DNA of 64,000 nt from Fragum whitleyi (Eukaryota; Mollusca; Bivalvia; Cardiida; Cardiidae), in the NCBI GenBank assembly GCA_948146395.1, contig OX411555.1:43299725-43363724 (forward strand), read 5' to 3'. The translations under genes and the position numbers were made by a program. A model generated the notes under the pieces. It searched no databases. It saw nothing but the letters and a program-made list of their open reading frames with translations, and had not been told where the DNA came from. Positions 33,800-45,792 of the stretch are shown here, piece after piece (positions within the stretch are counted from its first letter, which is position 1; every line of letters starts with the position of its first letter).

Positions 33800-34026
33800 C
33801 TCCTTCATTTTGACACACAAAGCTCACATCTTTATCGCAGGGCTTAGATCTCCAATCATTTTTTTCTAATATTCTTCCTGTGATGACACAGCGTTTAGTC
33901 TCTGCGGATTCTGGCTGCCCATCTTTCCAATACGTATACCAGTCTAAATTTTGACGGAAACAGTCTTCCCAACCATATGCAGCGTTAGATTCGGTAAGAG
34001 GATAATGTAGACCAATCCACAGGTGC
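33800..34026 (-). CDS. Gene B exon 3: second half of C-type lectin domain
   Basis: On the minus strand, acceptor CTTATTTTTGCCAG ends beside 34026 and donor GTGGGA follows 33800. Encodes HLWIGLHYP, GWEDCF, DWYTYWKDGQPES, RCVITG, NDWRSKPC and SFVCQNE: WIGL core and all C-terminal cysteines. The sugar-loop triplet is QPE, not QPD. Exit phase 1 as in gene A. A MITE starts 21 bp upstream of the exon, so the branch point probably lies inside it. Confidence 0.86.
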
Positions 34027-34046
34027 CTGGCAAAAATAAGAGGATA

Positions 34047-34471
34047 TAGTTAACAACATCGTGAAATTGACAAGGTGAATGATTTTGAAATTATTTAAGA
34101 ATGGAATTGAATGAGTGCGTGGAGCGAGTTTTGAGTGAAGTTAATGGGAGGTAATCCTATATCATTATGAACAAAATTAGCGATAGTGATTACCTCCATT
34201 TAATAGAAAATGCATACAGGTTCTATACACAGTTTTGTATGTCTTCAAGAACCTATGAGACGCTAACGATTTGAATTATGTCAGTGAAATCGCGATTTTT
34301 CTCCATCAAAATTTATTTTGGATGACGTTGTTGGTTTTATATTTTTTCTATGGGTTTGGGCGTTTTTGAATGGTCTGAGTGAGTATTTGGAATGAATGAA
34401 TGGAGCGCTGAGCGAGCGATTTAGAATGGTTTTGATTGCGGTAATTGTCAATTTCACGATGTAACTAACTG
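34047..34471 (+). mobile_element. Family 1 MITE at the gene B exon 3 acceptor
   Basis: TAGTTAACAACATCGTGAAA start (C changed to T at the first base), TAACTAACTG end. It leaves only about 20 bp of original intron before the exon in the transcribed direction. Confidence 0.85.
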
Positions 34472-36489
34472 TAACTTTGATTCTGTGTAAGATCGAGCTA
34501 AACTTCATTGAGTAAACAACAAAAGCTGTGTTTTCACTCCTGGCAGAGTTGTTTACAAAATGAACTGTAAACTGATAAAAAAACAAAAACAACGATTGTT
34601 CTATTTCTAATGCAAAAATATGAGTAAAGCCTATTTTTCCTAATTGCACCGACTTCGCAAGCTGTCAAGGATCGTCAATTTTTACCCTACGGATATTTTC
34701 TATGTTATACTAAATCGTACGTCGCGGAAGTGAATTAACCCCGTTGAATATTTTTGATATTATTCGGGTGTTGATAGACCAGTGGAATAACTATGGAAAT
34801 GAGCTTAAAGCGTATAGAAACGTTACAGAGGACAAACACAATTACCTAACTTGAAAAATGTATTCAATAATTTGAACATACAATTTCCACTATTTCAATT
34901 GATTAAAAGTTGGCAGAACTTGCCCACAGTCCCTCACGGAATCAGCTTTAACAAATGAGACCAGAGAACAGAGACTCAATGTAAAGTTCTCCAAATATAC
35001 AAAAGAATGACCGTAATAAAACAAAACAATTGATGTTTGGAAGGCACAGCCCGCCTGGTACTAACATATAATCTGAGGGCACTGCGACTTGGCGTACTTA
35101 GTATTCTCTATAGTATTGATACTTTGAAACGAAACCAACTAGATTAGAAAAGATGAAACACAATTTTACAGTAATCTATTGAAAAAAAAAACACAACAAT
35201 TAGGAGATTCAATTTAATCAAAGGATGGATGCGAGAGAGTTTTACGAGGTCGGATGCCTTTTTTTATCAGCCGGATATATTTTACCGACTTGCTGCTGCC
35301 AAAATTTCAACCGGAAAAGAAATAAAAAGATTTTCCACAAGTGAATTAATTGACACAACGGATTTTGTGTGTCCCTGTAAAGGGTTTCAAGCCTATATGC
35401 CTTAAACTTGTTCTATTGTTACAGTAAGAAATGACCTTATAATTGCCGAAATGACGTCATTTACAAATGGCATCATATATTCCTCAGAAATATTTTGTCG
35501 CAGGAATCCGTGTCTTATTATGAATATATACTCGGTGTCAATATTAAGTTTCCACCAACAATAACACCAATACAACATTGAACATTTTATCTGTAGCAAA
35601 AAGATTATTTATCTTATTGACAATGGAGTGCTGCGAAAACATACAGAAAGGTTTATAATCAGTGGCTATGAGAAAATGTCATATTTTTTCCTGGCTTAGA
35701 CTTACCTAAAATTGAAAACTCACAAAGATCAATAACGAGTATGTAAACCGATTTCATGGTGAATCGTAGTGAGTTTACGTCAAAAAATTCTTATCACACG
35801 CTGTATACGTTATAAGAGAATGGCCTTTCATTTGTCCGAAAGAAAATTGATGAGATGCTGCTGGTTTCCGTTATGGCGTCAATCGTCAAACACCGTACGT
35901 CCTAATTGTCACACACTTGCACTGCAGGATTGCGATCGGAATAGAAGGCAATACAAGGAAGCGGATTAACATAATTGGCCCTAAAAAAACCTAAATTAAC
36001 ATTGCAAAATGCGGTCAAGCGTTGATCTGTTGGAAAACGTCCGTGTTAACGCATTGCAATGAAAACGGACAAACAAATGGTCTAGAGATGTTTTCAAAAT
36101 AACGTTCCGGTGTAAACTTCCATCGGCCAAAAATACATTTTTGATTTATGTCTCTGTGAAATGCCGTTATATTTCCACCGACCAACGCATAGTTTGTTTA
36201 CCAAAACATAATGCACGACGTTCACATTGACGCTGTCGACCATTTCGAGATAGAGTCTCGATTTTTCGGTGAAAAGAACAATTTGTCAATGTCTATTACA
36301 TCATCTCCGATTCAAAGTACACGAATTAACATGATCTTGTTGACGGTCCCCTTTGAGGTCCTTTTGTGTCTCGTGCTGTATTTGAAGCCTATCGGAACCT
36401 GATGCGAGCATGCCATTTGATGATTTGACCATCTGTTCGTGATGATGTCACCTTTTAGCATCCTGGTTAGTCTACAGACCAAGTTTTGT
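34472..36489. other. Gene B intron 2: foldback remnant, no exon
   Basis: At 34490-34620 there is a remnant of the 20132 foldback (AAACTTCATTGAGTAAACAA). At about 34690-34760 ACGTCGCGGAAGTGAATTAACCCCGTTGAA is close to the reverse of 29707-29740. Frames 35402-35599, 35769-35969 and 36211-36402 show no domain. Confidence 0.45.
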
Positions 36490-36586
36490 TAATGGCTATT
36501 GAATGGAGCGCTATGCGCTGATCGAATGATTAAGAATGGTTTTGATTGGTATGAATGTAAATTGAATTTCTCGATGTTACTAACTG
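36490..36586 (+). mobile_element. Family 1 MITE, 3' end only, at the gene B exon 2 donor
   Basis: AATGGAGCGCTATGCGCTGA...CTCGATGTTACTAACTG followed by TA; only the last about 100 bp remain. The end lies 16 bp from the exon. Confidence 0.75.
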
Positions 36587-36602
36587 TATATAAATGACTA
36601 AC

Positions 36603-36777
36603 CCTTGCGGCCAAGATCGATAGAAGGTTTCGAAAACGGTACTTCTCTCCAGCGAATCATCAATGTATAGTGTTCCACCATTGTGAGCACACGTGGCCTT
36701 TGCTCGATTCCAGGAGACCGTATAATTGTACATAGTTACTGTAATCTGACGGTCAGCAAGGGTTATGGAACATACTT
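36603..36777 (-). CDS. Gene B exon 2: first half of C-type lectin domain
   Basis: Minus-strand acceptor CACTTCTTGTTTCAG precedes 36777 and donor GTTAGT follows 36603. The 175 nt encode VCSITLADRQITV, YTVSWNRAKATCAHNGGTLY and IDDSLERS. It is the same length, phase and ITLA start as gene A exon 2, with the conserved SWNRAKATC pattern. It extends the frame from the signal peptide exon at 42382-42427. Confidence 0.85.
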
Positions 36778-37090
36778 CTGAAACAAGAAGTGAAATCAAA
36801 CCGTGAAGTGATTTAGTCGATATGGACGAAATGTTGATCGTTTTCAGTTGTCCCGTGGCATTTTTAACACTTTCTTTGCGTATTTGAGTAATTTGAGTGT
36901 GTGTTTTGAATGCCAAGAATGGATCGTTGAAGGCCTCACGATGAGTTTTGACCGGAATGTTGTTAATTTTCATGATATTGAAAACTAAACACGAAAAAAG
37001 TCATAAGATGACGGACTGACGCGATTGTCTCTAAAGATCGCTCAATGTTGATACTTGAGGTCTGTCACTTGTGTTTTAGAGTATGTAAAA

Positions 37091-37168
37091 TCGATGGCTC
37101 AGCGCGAAACAGTTGTAACTGCCTATATGTTTATAGGCAGTTACAACTGTTTCGCGCTGAGCCATCGA
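37091..37168. repeat. Perfect palindrome, 37-bp arms, 4-nt loop
   Basis: TCGATGGCTCAGCGCGAAAC...CTATA, loop TGTT, then the exact reverse complement. It lies in gene B intron 1, next to a fragment (GAATTTATTACAAGATTCATC) related to the foldback insert at 29355. Confidence 0.9.
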
Positions 37169-37639
37169 AACGAGTGGATATGAAATATGGAATTTATTAC
37201 AAGATTCATCTGTAAAAGGATAGAAACCATGCTTTGGTGAACATGATTATAAGGCAGATTTTCCAAAATGAACTCATTTTTTGGTGAATAATACGTTTAA
37301 TAGGAAACACAACCACATATGTTCTTTCTTGTCTTAAAGCTTATGTAGAAAGCCGTTTGAATCAGCCTTTCAGAATCGAACTACATGTGCTCTAGATGTA
37401 GCTACAGCCTGTAAGATATTCCCAATTTCCAATATAACTCCTTGCTGTCCATCACGGACAACCATCAAACATATTTTTCTCACATAGTCAACCTTGACTT
37501 CTATAACGAACAGCCATCTGAGAAACCATTTTCCTGCATAATAATGTGTATTCTAACATCCGAAATGACGTCACCAAGACTTCATCTAACGCTTTTTATC
37601 GCGGTATTATTATAATCTAGGCTTTTCAAAACGTTGGTA
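37169..37639. other. Gene B intron 1: no exon
   Basis: AT-rich; only the short foldback-related fragment at its start. Confidence 0.45.
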
Positions 37640-38030
37640 TTATACGAGTTCCATAAGTAAGTGTGCACTTTCACTTTTGCATTTTTCTTGATTTTTACAT
37701 AGTGGAGGAAATTTATGGAGTAAATATGACACCATACTTAAGTCAAGACCTTTTGAAATTTAAAGTCAAATCAGATTTAGATAAAGTATCGCATGCTGCA
37801 AACGCACAGGCAGAACATAAATTAATGGGATTTGACCTCCTCTCAACTTTTTCTTTGGTAAGAGCTATGTTTTGATGTAATATTTTAGAGTTTTAGAAGC
37901 CATTCCAAGCGAATCCTAAACAAAAGTTTTATTTTTTCATGCAGACGTTACGTGTACGTCAACGTTTGACATTCCTGCGTAGTTAGGCCAGTAAAACGTT
38001 GTTCAATAGTGCTATGGCGTTCTGTTTTGT
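37640..38030 (+). repeat. Dispersed repeat, copy 2 of 2 (uninterrupted)
   Basis: Matches 16420-16758 and continues past the point where MITEs interrupt copy 1 (TTAGGCCAGTAAAACGTTGTT here, TTAGGCCAGTAACTTGTCGTT at 17493). Confidence 0.6.
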
Positions 38031-40319
38031 CATTGGAGCGTTCTCAAAAAAAGATTAAATGTACAAAAAAGATTTTTGTGAGAAAAGGGTCTATAGCCCG
38101 ATTTTGTTTGAGAAAAGCTGTTCTTAACCGAGTCGGGAATAGGAGGGTTACTAAACTCGCTAAGAAGACTTCTATTCTAGACGAGGTAAGATAAGCTTGT
38201 CTAAAAAAAATTCTGTAGTTCTCACTTAATTGACTCGGTATTGGTAAATTTGAGGGTCATGCTTTGTGATTAATTGTTACTAATTGTAGTGAAAACGGAA
38301 AAACTGTTGGTAAACATTTCCTTCAAATAACAGCCTTCTGATCGAAACTTTAATGAAATACTAGTAAGAATTAATAAGTTAAATATTGACTTATTCGGAA
38401 AATATATAAATACTGAAGAACAGAAGTAACGTAAAGAAATAATGCATACGAAGTCGATACCTTCCAAGAAATCCCATGGTACCGATTTGCATCAGTTCTT
38501 TTGAATGTGGTATGAAGTATATTGCTTCAATTTGAATGTCCTCATTGTAACCGGGGACCTGTTTTGCTAAACATCCTACGATCGTTTTTTTTGGTGTAAT
38601 TCAAAAATTGAACTTGCTTCTAGTACTAAAGTAGTTACTTAATATGTAATTCTTCTATTTAACATCATTTTGGAATCGTCTTCCGAGGTCTATTACAATA
38701 CGTTAAAGCGAAGCAGAATCTACCATCGAATAAAAACACAAGATACAATTAGTGATTTCGACTTACGATTAGTTTCTTCGTCAGAAGTTCAGTAAAAACG
38801 GATCCCGGGTCTTTCATTATCAAATCAAAATCACTCTTTCATCACTTCATTTATAGCATTCCTACAACTCCATCAAGCCGTTCAAAAACACTTCGAAATC
38901 GTTCGAAAACGCTCTGGAATTGTTCACTACTTTATACGCGGGTTTTGAGTTCGAAGCGTCCTCGAAGGTACATAAATCTTTCAATAAAAATAATGTAAAT
39001 TAAGTCTGAAGTTGGATTTTCAATATACCGAAAAAGACCCGTCAAAATGGTGACACTTTAAACAGTTAAGATATTGAAAGTACCGTCATTCAAAACCCAT
39101 TCCGCCAACTTTCAACTACTGGTGGCATGGAAATAGACTAGACCTAAACTTTTTTCAATTTTCAGCATGGATCCGTGGCTAATGCCCTTTGGAAAATGTT
39201 GCAAAAATTGGGCTATGCGACTACGAAGCTTTCTGTCGATTTTGCACCTTTTAAGTAAAAGCAACCCTTCCCGATCGGACAATATTTCCAGATTGTGCAA
39301 CCTTGCCACGCTCTTGAAGAGGTGTAATGAAAAATCGTCAATTTCGTCCAATTTAGACAAAATTAAAGATAATTATATAACCCCCCTTTTTTTAAACCAT
39401 TTAAAACTGGTGCATCACGCTTATTAAATTTTATTATTAATTGTAATCGTTTTATTATGTTTAAGAAATATGATTGTGTGTAATGGGCGAATAACATGAG
39501 GCCCAAGAGCAGCTGTGTCACTCCATTTGTTTTCAAATATCTACACTGCCATCTAAAAGATCCTTCACACACATTTCATTTATAAGATTTTCAGCTGTAA
39601 TCTTTTTAAACAAAGTTATAGATTAGTTTTTATTCCTTAAAATCTGATTATTCCCACTTGAACGCTACTTTAGACGACAAAATGACTGTTGATAAAGATA
39701 CTATTTTAGAACAATGTATAACAGAAAATATTGAGACAAAAGGAGAAAATGCTGATTATCAGTGGAACGTTGTGAGAGACTTGTAAATAGCATGCCTAGA
39801 TGCATGTTCAGGCTGTCTTACCTGCTAATGGGACTACACTAAATATTGACAGAAGTTGATCCCCTTGATAGGAAATTTGGCAAAATGGTGAACTATTCTG
39901 ATTTTGTCGATTTTACATGATTTTGCCATTTCTGGTATTGCTTCTTAATTGATACATTGCAATAAAGATATAATATATACAATTTATTAATAAAAATAAT
40001 ATAAAACTTTGTTTTAAATTACTTAAGCTAAAGATCTTTAAAAGAAGTGTCTGTGAAGAAACTTTTGGAGGGCAGTGTATCAATGAGTCATCTATCAGTC
40101 AATTATTGTAGTTTACATGGAAATTTGTGAAGAGGCACAAAAAATAATTATAAATAAATAAATGAATAAATAAATGAATGAAAAAAATATTTACAGAAAA
40201 GCTGTCTAAAGTGTAGGCTAAACCTTAAATCTTAAATCGTATATCAAGATATATATAAGTATTGATTCTATATAGCAAAAAATTCTTTATTTATCATAAA
40301 GGCAAGTCTTGATGGATCT
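38031..40319. other. Gene B intron 1: no supported gene
   Basis: 38825-38935 contains a very diverged family 1 MITE remnant (AAGCCGTTCAAAAACACTTCG). A small open frame at 39681-39785 (34 codons) and the 39112-39427 frames show no domain. The rest is AT-rich. Confidence 0.4.
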
Positions 40320-41210
40320 TTAACAGTCAAACAATACTATGTATACTATGAGAGAACGCAAATAATGTTGTGCAAGTAAGCCCCGCCCTGCCACACCCAT
40401 ATATGTATATATGGACCAATAAAAAATCTTCTCCAAGGACCATTCATGCGATGTTTGGTTGATATCAGTCAATTGTGGGGATATGTTAAAGAGTGAAAAT
40501 AAGCTCCGACATGTCACACCCATATTTGGAGACAAATACAATTTCTGACGACAACTCGAGAGGAGGGTCACTAAAGGAATAGTCATGCCAAGTTTCTTCG
40601 AAATCTGCATAATCCTTTTGGAGGCAAAGATTTTTAAATATTTTATAGCATGCATACGCTCAACCCTGCCATGCCTATACTTGGGACCAATAAATATTTA
40701 TTGAACAACTTAGGGAGAGGGTCACCCAAGGAACGTCCATGCCATGTTTCATGGATATCAGGCCCATTGTTTGGGAGGCGAAGATCTTAAGAGAATTTTC
40801 AGAGAAAATAAGTCCCGCCCTCCCGCGCCCATATTTCGGGGCCAATCAAAATTTCTCGATCAGCAAGAGAAATGGGTCAATAGAGGAACAATAATGCCAA
40901 ATTGTATTGTAGTCAGCCCAATGGTTTTGTAGAAAGAACTTTTTAAAGATTTTATAGGGTATATAAGCCTCACCCTGCTACAGGTATGCTCATTCATATT
41001 AGGAATCAATCTTAATTTCTTAGACAAATGAAGATGAGGGTCATATTAGAATTATTCATTCCATGTTTCATTGAACCCCGCAACTCCGATATTTGGGGGT
41101 CAGTCAAAATGGCTTGATAACTAAAGAAGAGGGTCACACAAGGAACATTCATGCCAAGTTGTACACCGCAGTGACAATAGCTAGCTTGCATTCGGCCAGT
41201 CGAGCTAAAG
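40320..41210 (+). repeat. Degenerate satellite array, ~150-bp units
   Basis: Units with CCCGCCCTGCCACACCCATA, GGACCAATAAAAA and GGGTCAC(C/T)(A/C)AAGGAAC, of the type in 52600-53020. Neither head nor intact tail is seen. Confidence 0.65.
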
Positions 41211-41516
41211 ATTAATGAATTAAAACTATTTTTACAATGATTTTTCAAAAATTGTAATCAGAATAAAAGACAATATTCAAAGCCGACCGAAATATGGATA
41301 GAAATAATAAATACAATTTTACCTTTTTACCAAGCTTGTATAGATGCAAAAATCTAAGTGGGTGATCAAAGGTCAATTTTGTGTATGTAAAAACGTATGA
41401 ACCTCTTATAGTGGTAGACATGGAAAAACCCATAATTAAATGCCTTGCGTTCTGAATGACAAAATGGTGCAATCTGTATACAAATTATATCCCGCTTTGT
41501 TTGTATTTCCGATAAT

Positions 41517-41725
41517 GACCTCGAAACAGAACAATCTGTTAACATTTTACCTTAACAGATTACCTTGACATACGACCTTGGAAATATTCGTTGACGCGAA
41601 AAAATAAGATATATGATTATGAAAAATATTATATCTTGAATAGGTTTAAATCTTTAATGCAAATGCTAAGTGCTTTGGCTTTATCATACAGACAGAAGGA
41701 CGGACATGCAGACAACTGTTAAACA
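41517..41725 (+). repeat. Unit of the GACCTTGA-type array
   Basis: ACCTTGACATACGACCTTGG, TATCTTGAATAGGTTTAAAT, AGACAGAAGGACGGAC; related to 4680-5790. Confidence 0.55.
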
Positions 41726-41770
41726 ATATGCCATGTATCTTATCAAATTTGTTTGTTTAAATGGTTTTTA

Positions 41771-42350
41771 CGCCGCTTTCAACAATTTCGCAGTTATATC
41801 GCGGCAGTCGGAGCACCTAACAATGGATTCCTTGTATTTTTTCACCTGTACTACCATTACACCCTTTCCTAGCCTCCGACTGCTATCTCACATAGGTTTA
41901 CGAATATATCAACCCATTGGTGTGAGACAAACGTCGGAAAGGATATTTGCCGCCACCCGGGATCGAATCCACGATTTCTGGAAGAAAGATGTATAAGAAG
42001 AAAGGATCGCTTTGTTTGAGAAGTAGGGAAAAGCAAAATTGAAAGAAGAACATTTCAACACGCCGCTTTCATCAATTTCGCAGTTATATCGCGGCAGTCG
42101 GAGCACCTAACAATGGATTCCTTGTATTTTTTCACCTGTACTACCATTACACCCTTTCCTAGCCTCCGACTGCTATCTCACATAGGTTTACGAATATATC
42201 AACCCATTGGTGAGAGACAAACGTCGGAAAGGATATTTGCCGCCACCGGGGATCGAATCCACGATTTCTGGAAGAAAGATGTATAAGAAGAAAGGATCGC
42301 TTTGTTTGAGAAGTAGGGAAAAGCAAAATTGAAAGAAGAACATTTCAAGA
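41771..42350 (-). repeat. 290-bp tandem duplication carrying a SINE part
   Basis: Units 41771-42060 and 42061-42350 are nearly identical; I noted only a few differences, such as GGTGTGAG / GGTGAGAG and CACCCGGG / CACCGGGG. Each holds the SINE core in reverse (CGCCGCTTTC, CGCGGCAGTCGGAGCACC, GGATCGAATCC). It starts about 30 bp inside gene B intron 1. Confidence 0.85.
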
Positions 42351-42381
42351 TAGACATGATACACATCAAAAGATTGCTCAC

Positions 42382-42427
42382 CTCTTAAAAGTAAGAACAC
42401 TTTCAGTAAGGAAAAGACAAGTGCCAT
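42382..42427 (-). CDS. Gene B exon 1: signal peptide
   Basis: On the minus strand the start codon is in a good context (CAACATGG) and the exon encodes MALVFSLLKVFLLLR plus one base, then donor GTGAGC. It joins to exon 2 as R-E-V-C-S. Short hydrophobic signal and phase 1 are as in gene A exon 1. It is followed by a 5.6-kb intron. It was found by looking for the predicted phase and signal, so transcript support is needed. Confidence 0.68.
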
Positions 42428-42724
42428 GTTGCACGTTTCTACTTTAAATCTTCCAAAGACTATTAAGAGGTTTGAAAAAGACATATATATTTTCTGTACA
42501 AAATAAGTGATATTTACTTTTAATTAGCCATTTCAATTCAATAGACATGTCGTTCAAATAGAAAATACAGGTGTCATAAAGAAATTTGCCAGAGCTTGAA
42601 TTCCTTTTAGACATATGTAGTAAAAGTGCAATGTACATTTTTGAAAATGGTCTGTTTTTCGAATTACTCGAGCAAAGGCGGCACGTGCACTCAGTGCAGT
42701 GCCCTCTCGTGAGTATGAAAAGTA

Positions 42725-43156
42725 TAGTTAACAACATCGAAAAATTAACAAGGTGAATGATTATGGAATGATTTAGGAATGAAATTGAATGAGTGTGTGG
42801 AGCGAGTTTTGAGTGAATGGGTGGTAATCTTATATAGCAAATTTCGTACAGGATGAACAAAATTAGCTATATTGATTACCCCCCTTTAGTAAAATATGCA
42901 TTCAAGTTCTATACATAGCTTTCTATTTTTTCAAGAACCTATGCGACTCTTAACAATTTGAATTATGTCAAGGAAATCGCGATTTTCTCTTTCAAAATTT
43001 ATTTTGAATGACGTTGTTGGTTCTATGTTTTGCAATGGGTTTTAGCGTTTTTGAATGGTTTGAGTGAGTGTTTGGAATGAATGAATGGAGCGCTGAGTGA
43101 GCGATTTAGAACGGTTATGATTAAGGTGAATGACAATTTCACGATTTTATAAACTG
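42725..43156 (+). mobile_element. Family 1 MITE, full length, upstream of gene B
   Basis: 432 bp, TAGTTAACAACATCG start, TATAAACTG end. Lies about 300 bp upstream of the gene B start codon. Confidence 0.85.
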
Positions 43157-43318
43157 TAATCTAGAATCGTGAACCTCTATACAATCGATGTCTTTGGCTT
43201 AAGGCATGCTCCTTATTATCCAACACGAAGGTCAAGGTCACTATTGAACTTTGTCCTAAAATCTTGATCGGATCTATGACAAATTTTGTAAGGACAAAAT
43301 CTTTGGAGTATATATGAT

Positions 43319-43640
43319 ACGTACTGAGTGTTTTGTATGGAAAAAAATATCTATCGAAGTTGGGAGAATTGATAAGTGTCGAGGCTCTGTCGAGACAATT
43401 ATCAATTCTCACAACCAAGTTAGATATTTTTCTCTTACAATACACTAAGCACGTGTCATATTTATCCTATAACCCTTAATTGTCTTGTTTTCGTCAATGT
43501 TTTCTAACTGAAATGCAAGTTTCTAAAAATAACCGCATTATATCATTGTTCGACAAATGACTATGTGATATCATAAAAAAAATCATACGGGATGTTATTA
43601 CACGGATATTAGTATAGTTAAAAGATAAATTAAAGTATCA
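43319..43640 (+). mobile_element. Palindrome-headed element, copy 1
   Basis: Palindrome 43319-43456 (ACGTACTGAGTGTTTTGTAT ... ACACTAAGCACGT, centred on GAGGCTCTGTCGAGAC), then a shared tail with GTTTCTAAAAATAACCG and GGGATGTTATTACACGGAT. Copies are at 45493-45792 and, reversed, 47755-48066. Confidence 0.7.
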
Positions 43641-44246
43641 ACTGAAAAATTCCTGGGTAGGTTAATCTCGTTTAGAAAAAGCACAGTGCACAAGAACCCA
43701 TCAATCTACCTGGCTTAGTTTACCATCAAGCTTTTTCGACGAGGGAATTTCTCTGTCTGTCATGGCTCTTGAAGGTAAACTAGCGCCGTTTTGTTTGTTA
43801 GGAAAAATGTTGACAATGCGATTTCAATAATCATTACTGGACAAACAAATCAGTCCGACAACAACAACAGCCTATATGATTAAAATATTCATAGTTGTAA
43901 TTTTCGATAGATAACATAAATTGAGAAGACAACTGTTTTAGACTTATCTTACCAATCTGCAACATAAATTTCTTTTCATGCATAATCTAGATTTTTCTGA
44001 ACATAGCTATTATGATTCTATAGATATTTTCTCTAAACTAAATTAAAAAAAGCAATGACAAATTTATACGTTAGGTAAAGTCATGATTTTAAGAGCCTTT
44101 ACCTCATTTAAGGTCGACCTTCAAAGACTGGACCAACACCTGATTTCTTCTTGAGCAAGACAATCAAAGATATTGTCATTTCGACTTTAGATGATTTTAT
44201 TTTTAGCGTTCTTTACTACAAAGTTCCTAGATCGTGATGACATACA
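43641..44246. other. No gene seen
   Basis: AT-rich intergenic sequence, no recognised repeat. Confidence 0.45.
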
Positions 44247-45295
44247 AGAAAAAAGCTGGACATTGGAGCTAAAGCGCTCACCTGAGGCATTTTTCAAAGG
44301 GGTGGCAAAATGCTAAAACCACTACACTTCAAAAGTCTACGCGGGATTCGCCAGATGGAGTTTCAATGCGTTGAATAACAACATTTAGGGAATGTGCACT
44401 TTTGTTCCCGATGATTCCATGTCGGTGTCGGAAAACGAGAAGAATTCAATTGTAACGGAAGAAAAAACACACTTAAAATCCGTTCCAATTATTAAGTGTC
44501 AGTCGATGTATCGGATATCGATCAAACGGGAGTTGGCTGTAATTTTAAAGTTTAAACCAATGTCTGGCTTGACCAAATTTAAAATAAATCCAATAAATTA
44601 AGAAGGCAACTATCTGGCTTAGTTCCAAGTCATTTTGGATAAAAATGTGGCCTATGGAGTGCAAACAATGCTTTTCTGAAGTTTGACCCTGTGACCTAGA
44701 CTCTATCCCGTATTGACCCAATTTCGCAATTAAGCTAGATTTCATGTAGACAAATATAATTACAAAGTTTGAAAATATTTTAGCCAACGATGAGGCGTAT
44801 AGAGAATCAACAAGTATTTTTTCTTAGAATTAGCTCAGTGACCTCGTTTTGGACCTTACTTGACCATTTTTTGTTTCAAGACATGTGGCATATAGAGTAC
44901 ACACAAGATTTTTCTATGATTTAACCTAGATTTGACCTCACTGGACCGAATTTCGAAATCGCCCAATATATCACGAGGACAACAATTCTGGTTTTTGATC
45001 CGATTTCGAACTCTCCCAAGGTATCATGTTCACAAACAATCTGACCAAGTGTAAAGACAAATTGACCATAATAAAGGCCTCTAGAACGCACACAATGTTT
45101 TACCAAAATTTGACCCAGTGACCTAGTTTATGACCGTACTTGGCCCAATTTCGATCTCGTTCGAGGCCTCAATCAGATAATCGGGCAAAAACGTGGCTTT
45201 AGAGTACACAGAAGAATGTTGACGGACGACACATGGACACAACGTAATCACAAAAACCTATTATGAGCACTTCGTTCTTAGGTGAGATAAAAATG
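44247..45295 (+). repeat. Satellite-bearing element, diverged
   Basis: Head CTGGACATTGGAGCTAAAGC GCTCACCTGAG. Units with TTGACC(C/T)AATTTCG and GTGACCTAG. Tail GACGGACGACACATGGACAC...TTAGGTGAGATAAAA. Confidence 0.65.
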
Positions 45296-45462
45296 GCTTA
45301 ATCACGTTCTGATGGCGATTAGTGCTACGACTTTCTCTTTCAATGTTAACGCCCGAAAAAAATGACTTTAAACAGTGAAATCATGAAACCAAGCTCAAAG
45401 AAGATTGGGTCATATCTGTGACCCCTGGTGCATTACCAAAAAAGCAGAAAAGAGCCATATAT

Positions 45463-45492
45463 ATACACAATGTATATATATATATATATATA
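45463..45492. repeat. (TA)n microsatellite
   Basis: Mostly TATATA, immediately before the second palindrome-headed element. Confidence 0.85.
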
Positions 45493-45792
45493 ACGTACTT
45501 AGTGTTTTGTATGAGAAATAATATCTAACGAGGTTGGGAGAATTGATCATTGTCGAGGCTCTGTCGAGACAATCATCAATTCTCACAACCGAGTCAGATA
45601 TTTTTTCATATAACACTAAGTACGTATTATATTTATCGTATAACCTCTATTTGTCTTCTTTTCGTCGATGTTTCTATCTGAAATGAAAGTTTCTAAAAAT
45701 AACTGTATCATTGTTCTAAAAATAACTATGCGATATCATAAAAAATATCATACGGGATGTTATCACACGGATTTTGTATAGTTATAAGATAA
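45493..45792 (+). mobile_element. Palindrome-headed element, copy 2
   Basis: ACGTACTTAGTGTTTTGTAT / ATAACACTAAGTACGT arms of about 60 bp ending at 45625, then the shared tail to TATAGTTATAAGATAAAA. Confidence 0.72.

Noticed and set aside
37663..37875. 70-codon plus frame with a hydrophobic start
   Set aside because: Part of a dispersed repeat shared with 16.4 kb; indels between the copies shift the frame.
39681..39785. 34-codon frame starting MTVDKDTILEQC
   Set aside because: No homology recognised, no splice context, too short to support.
42199..42381. 60-codon minus frame near gene B exon 1
   Set aside because: Reads through the 290-bp tandem duplication and SINE; the 42382-42427 exon uses a different frame and splice site.
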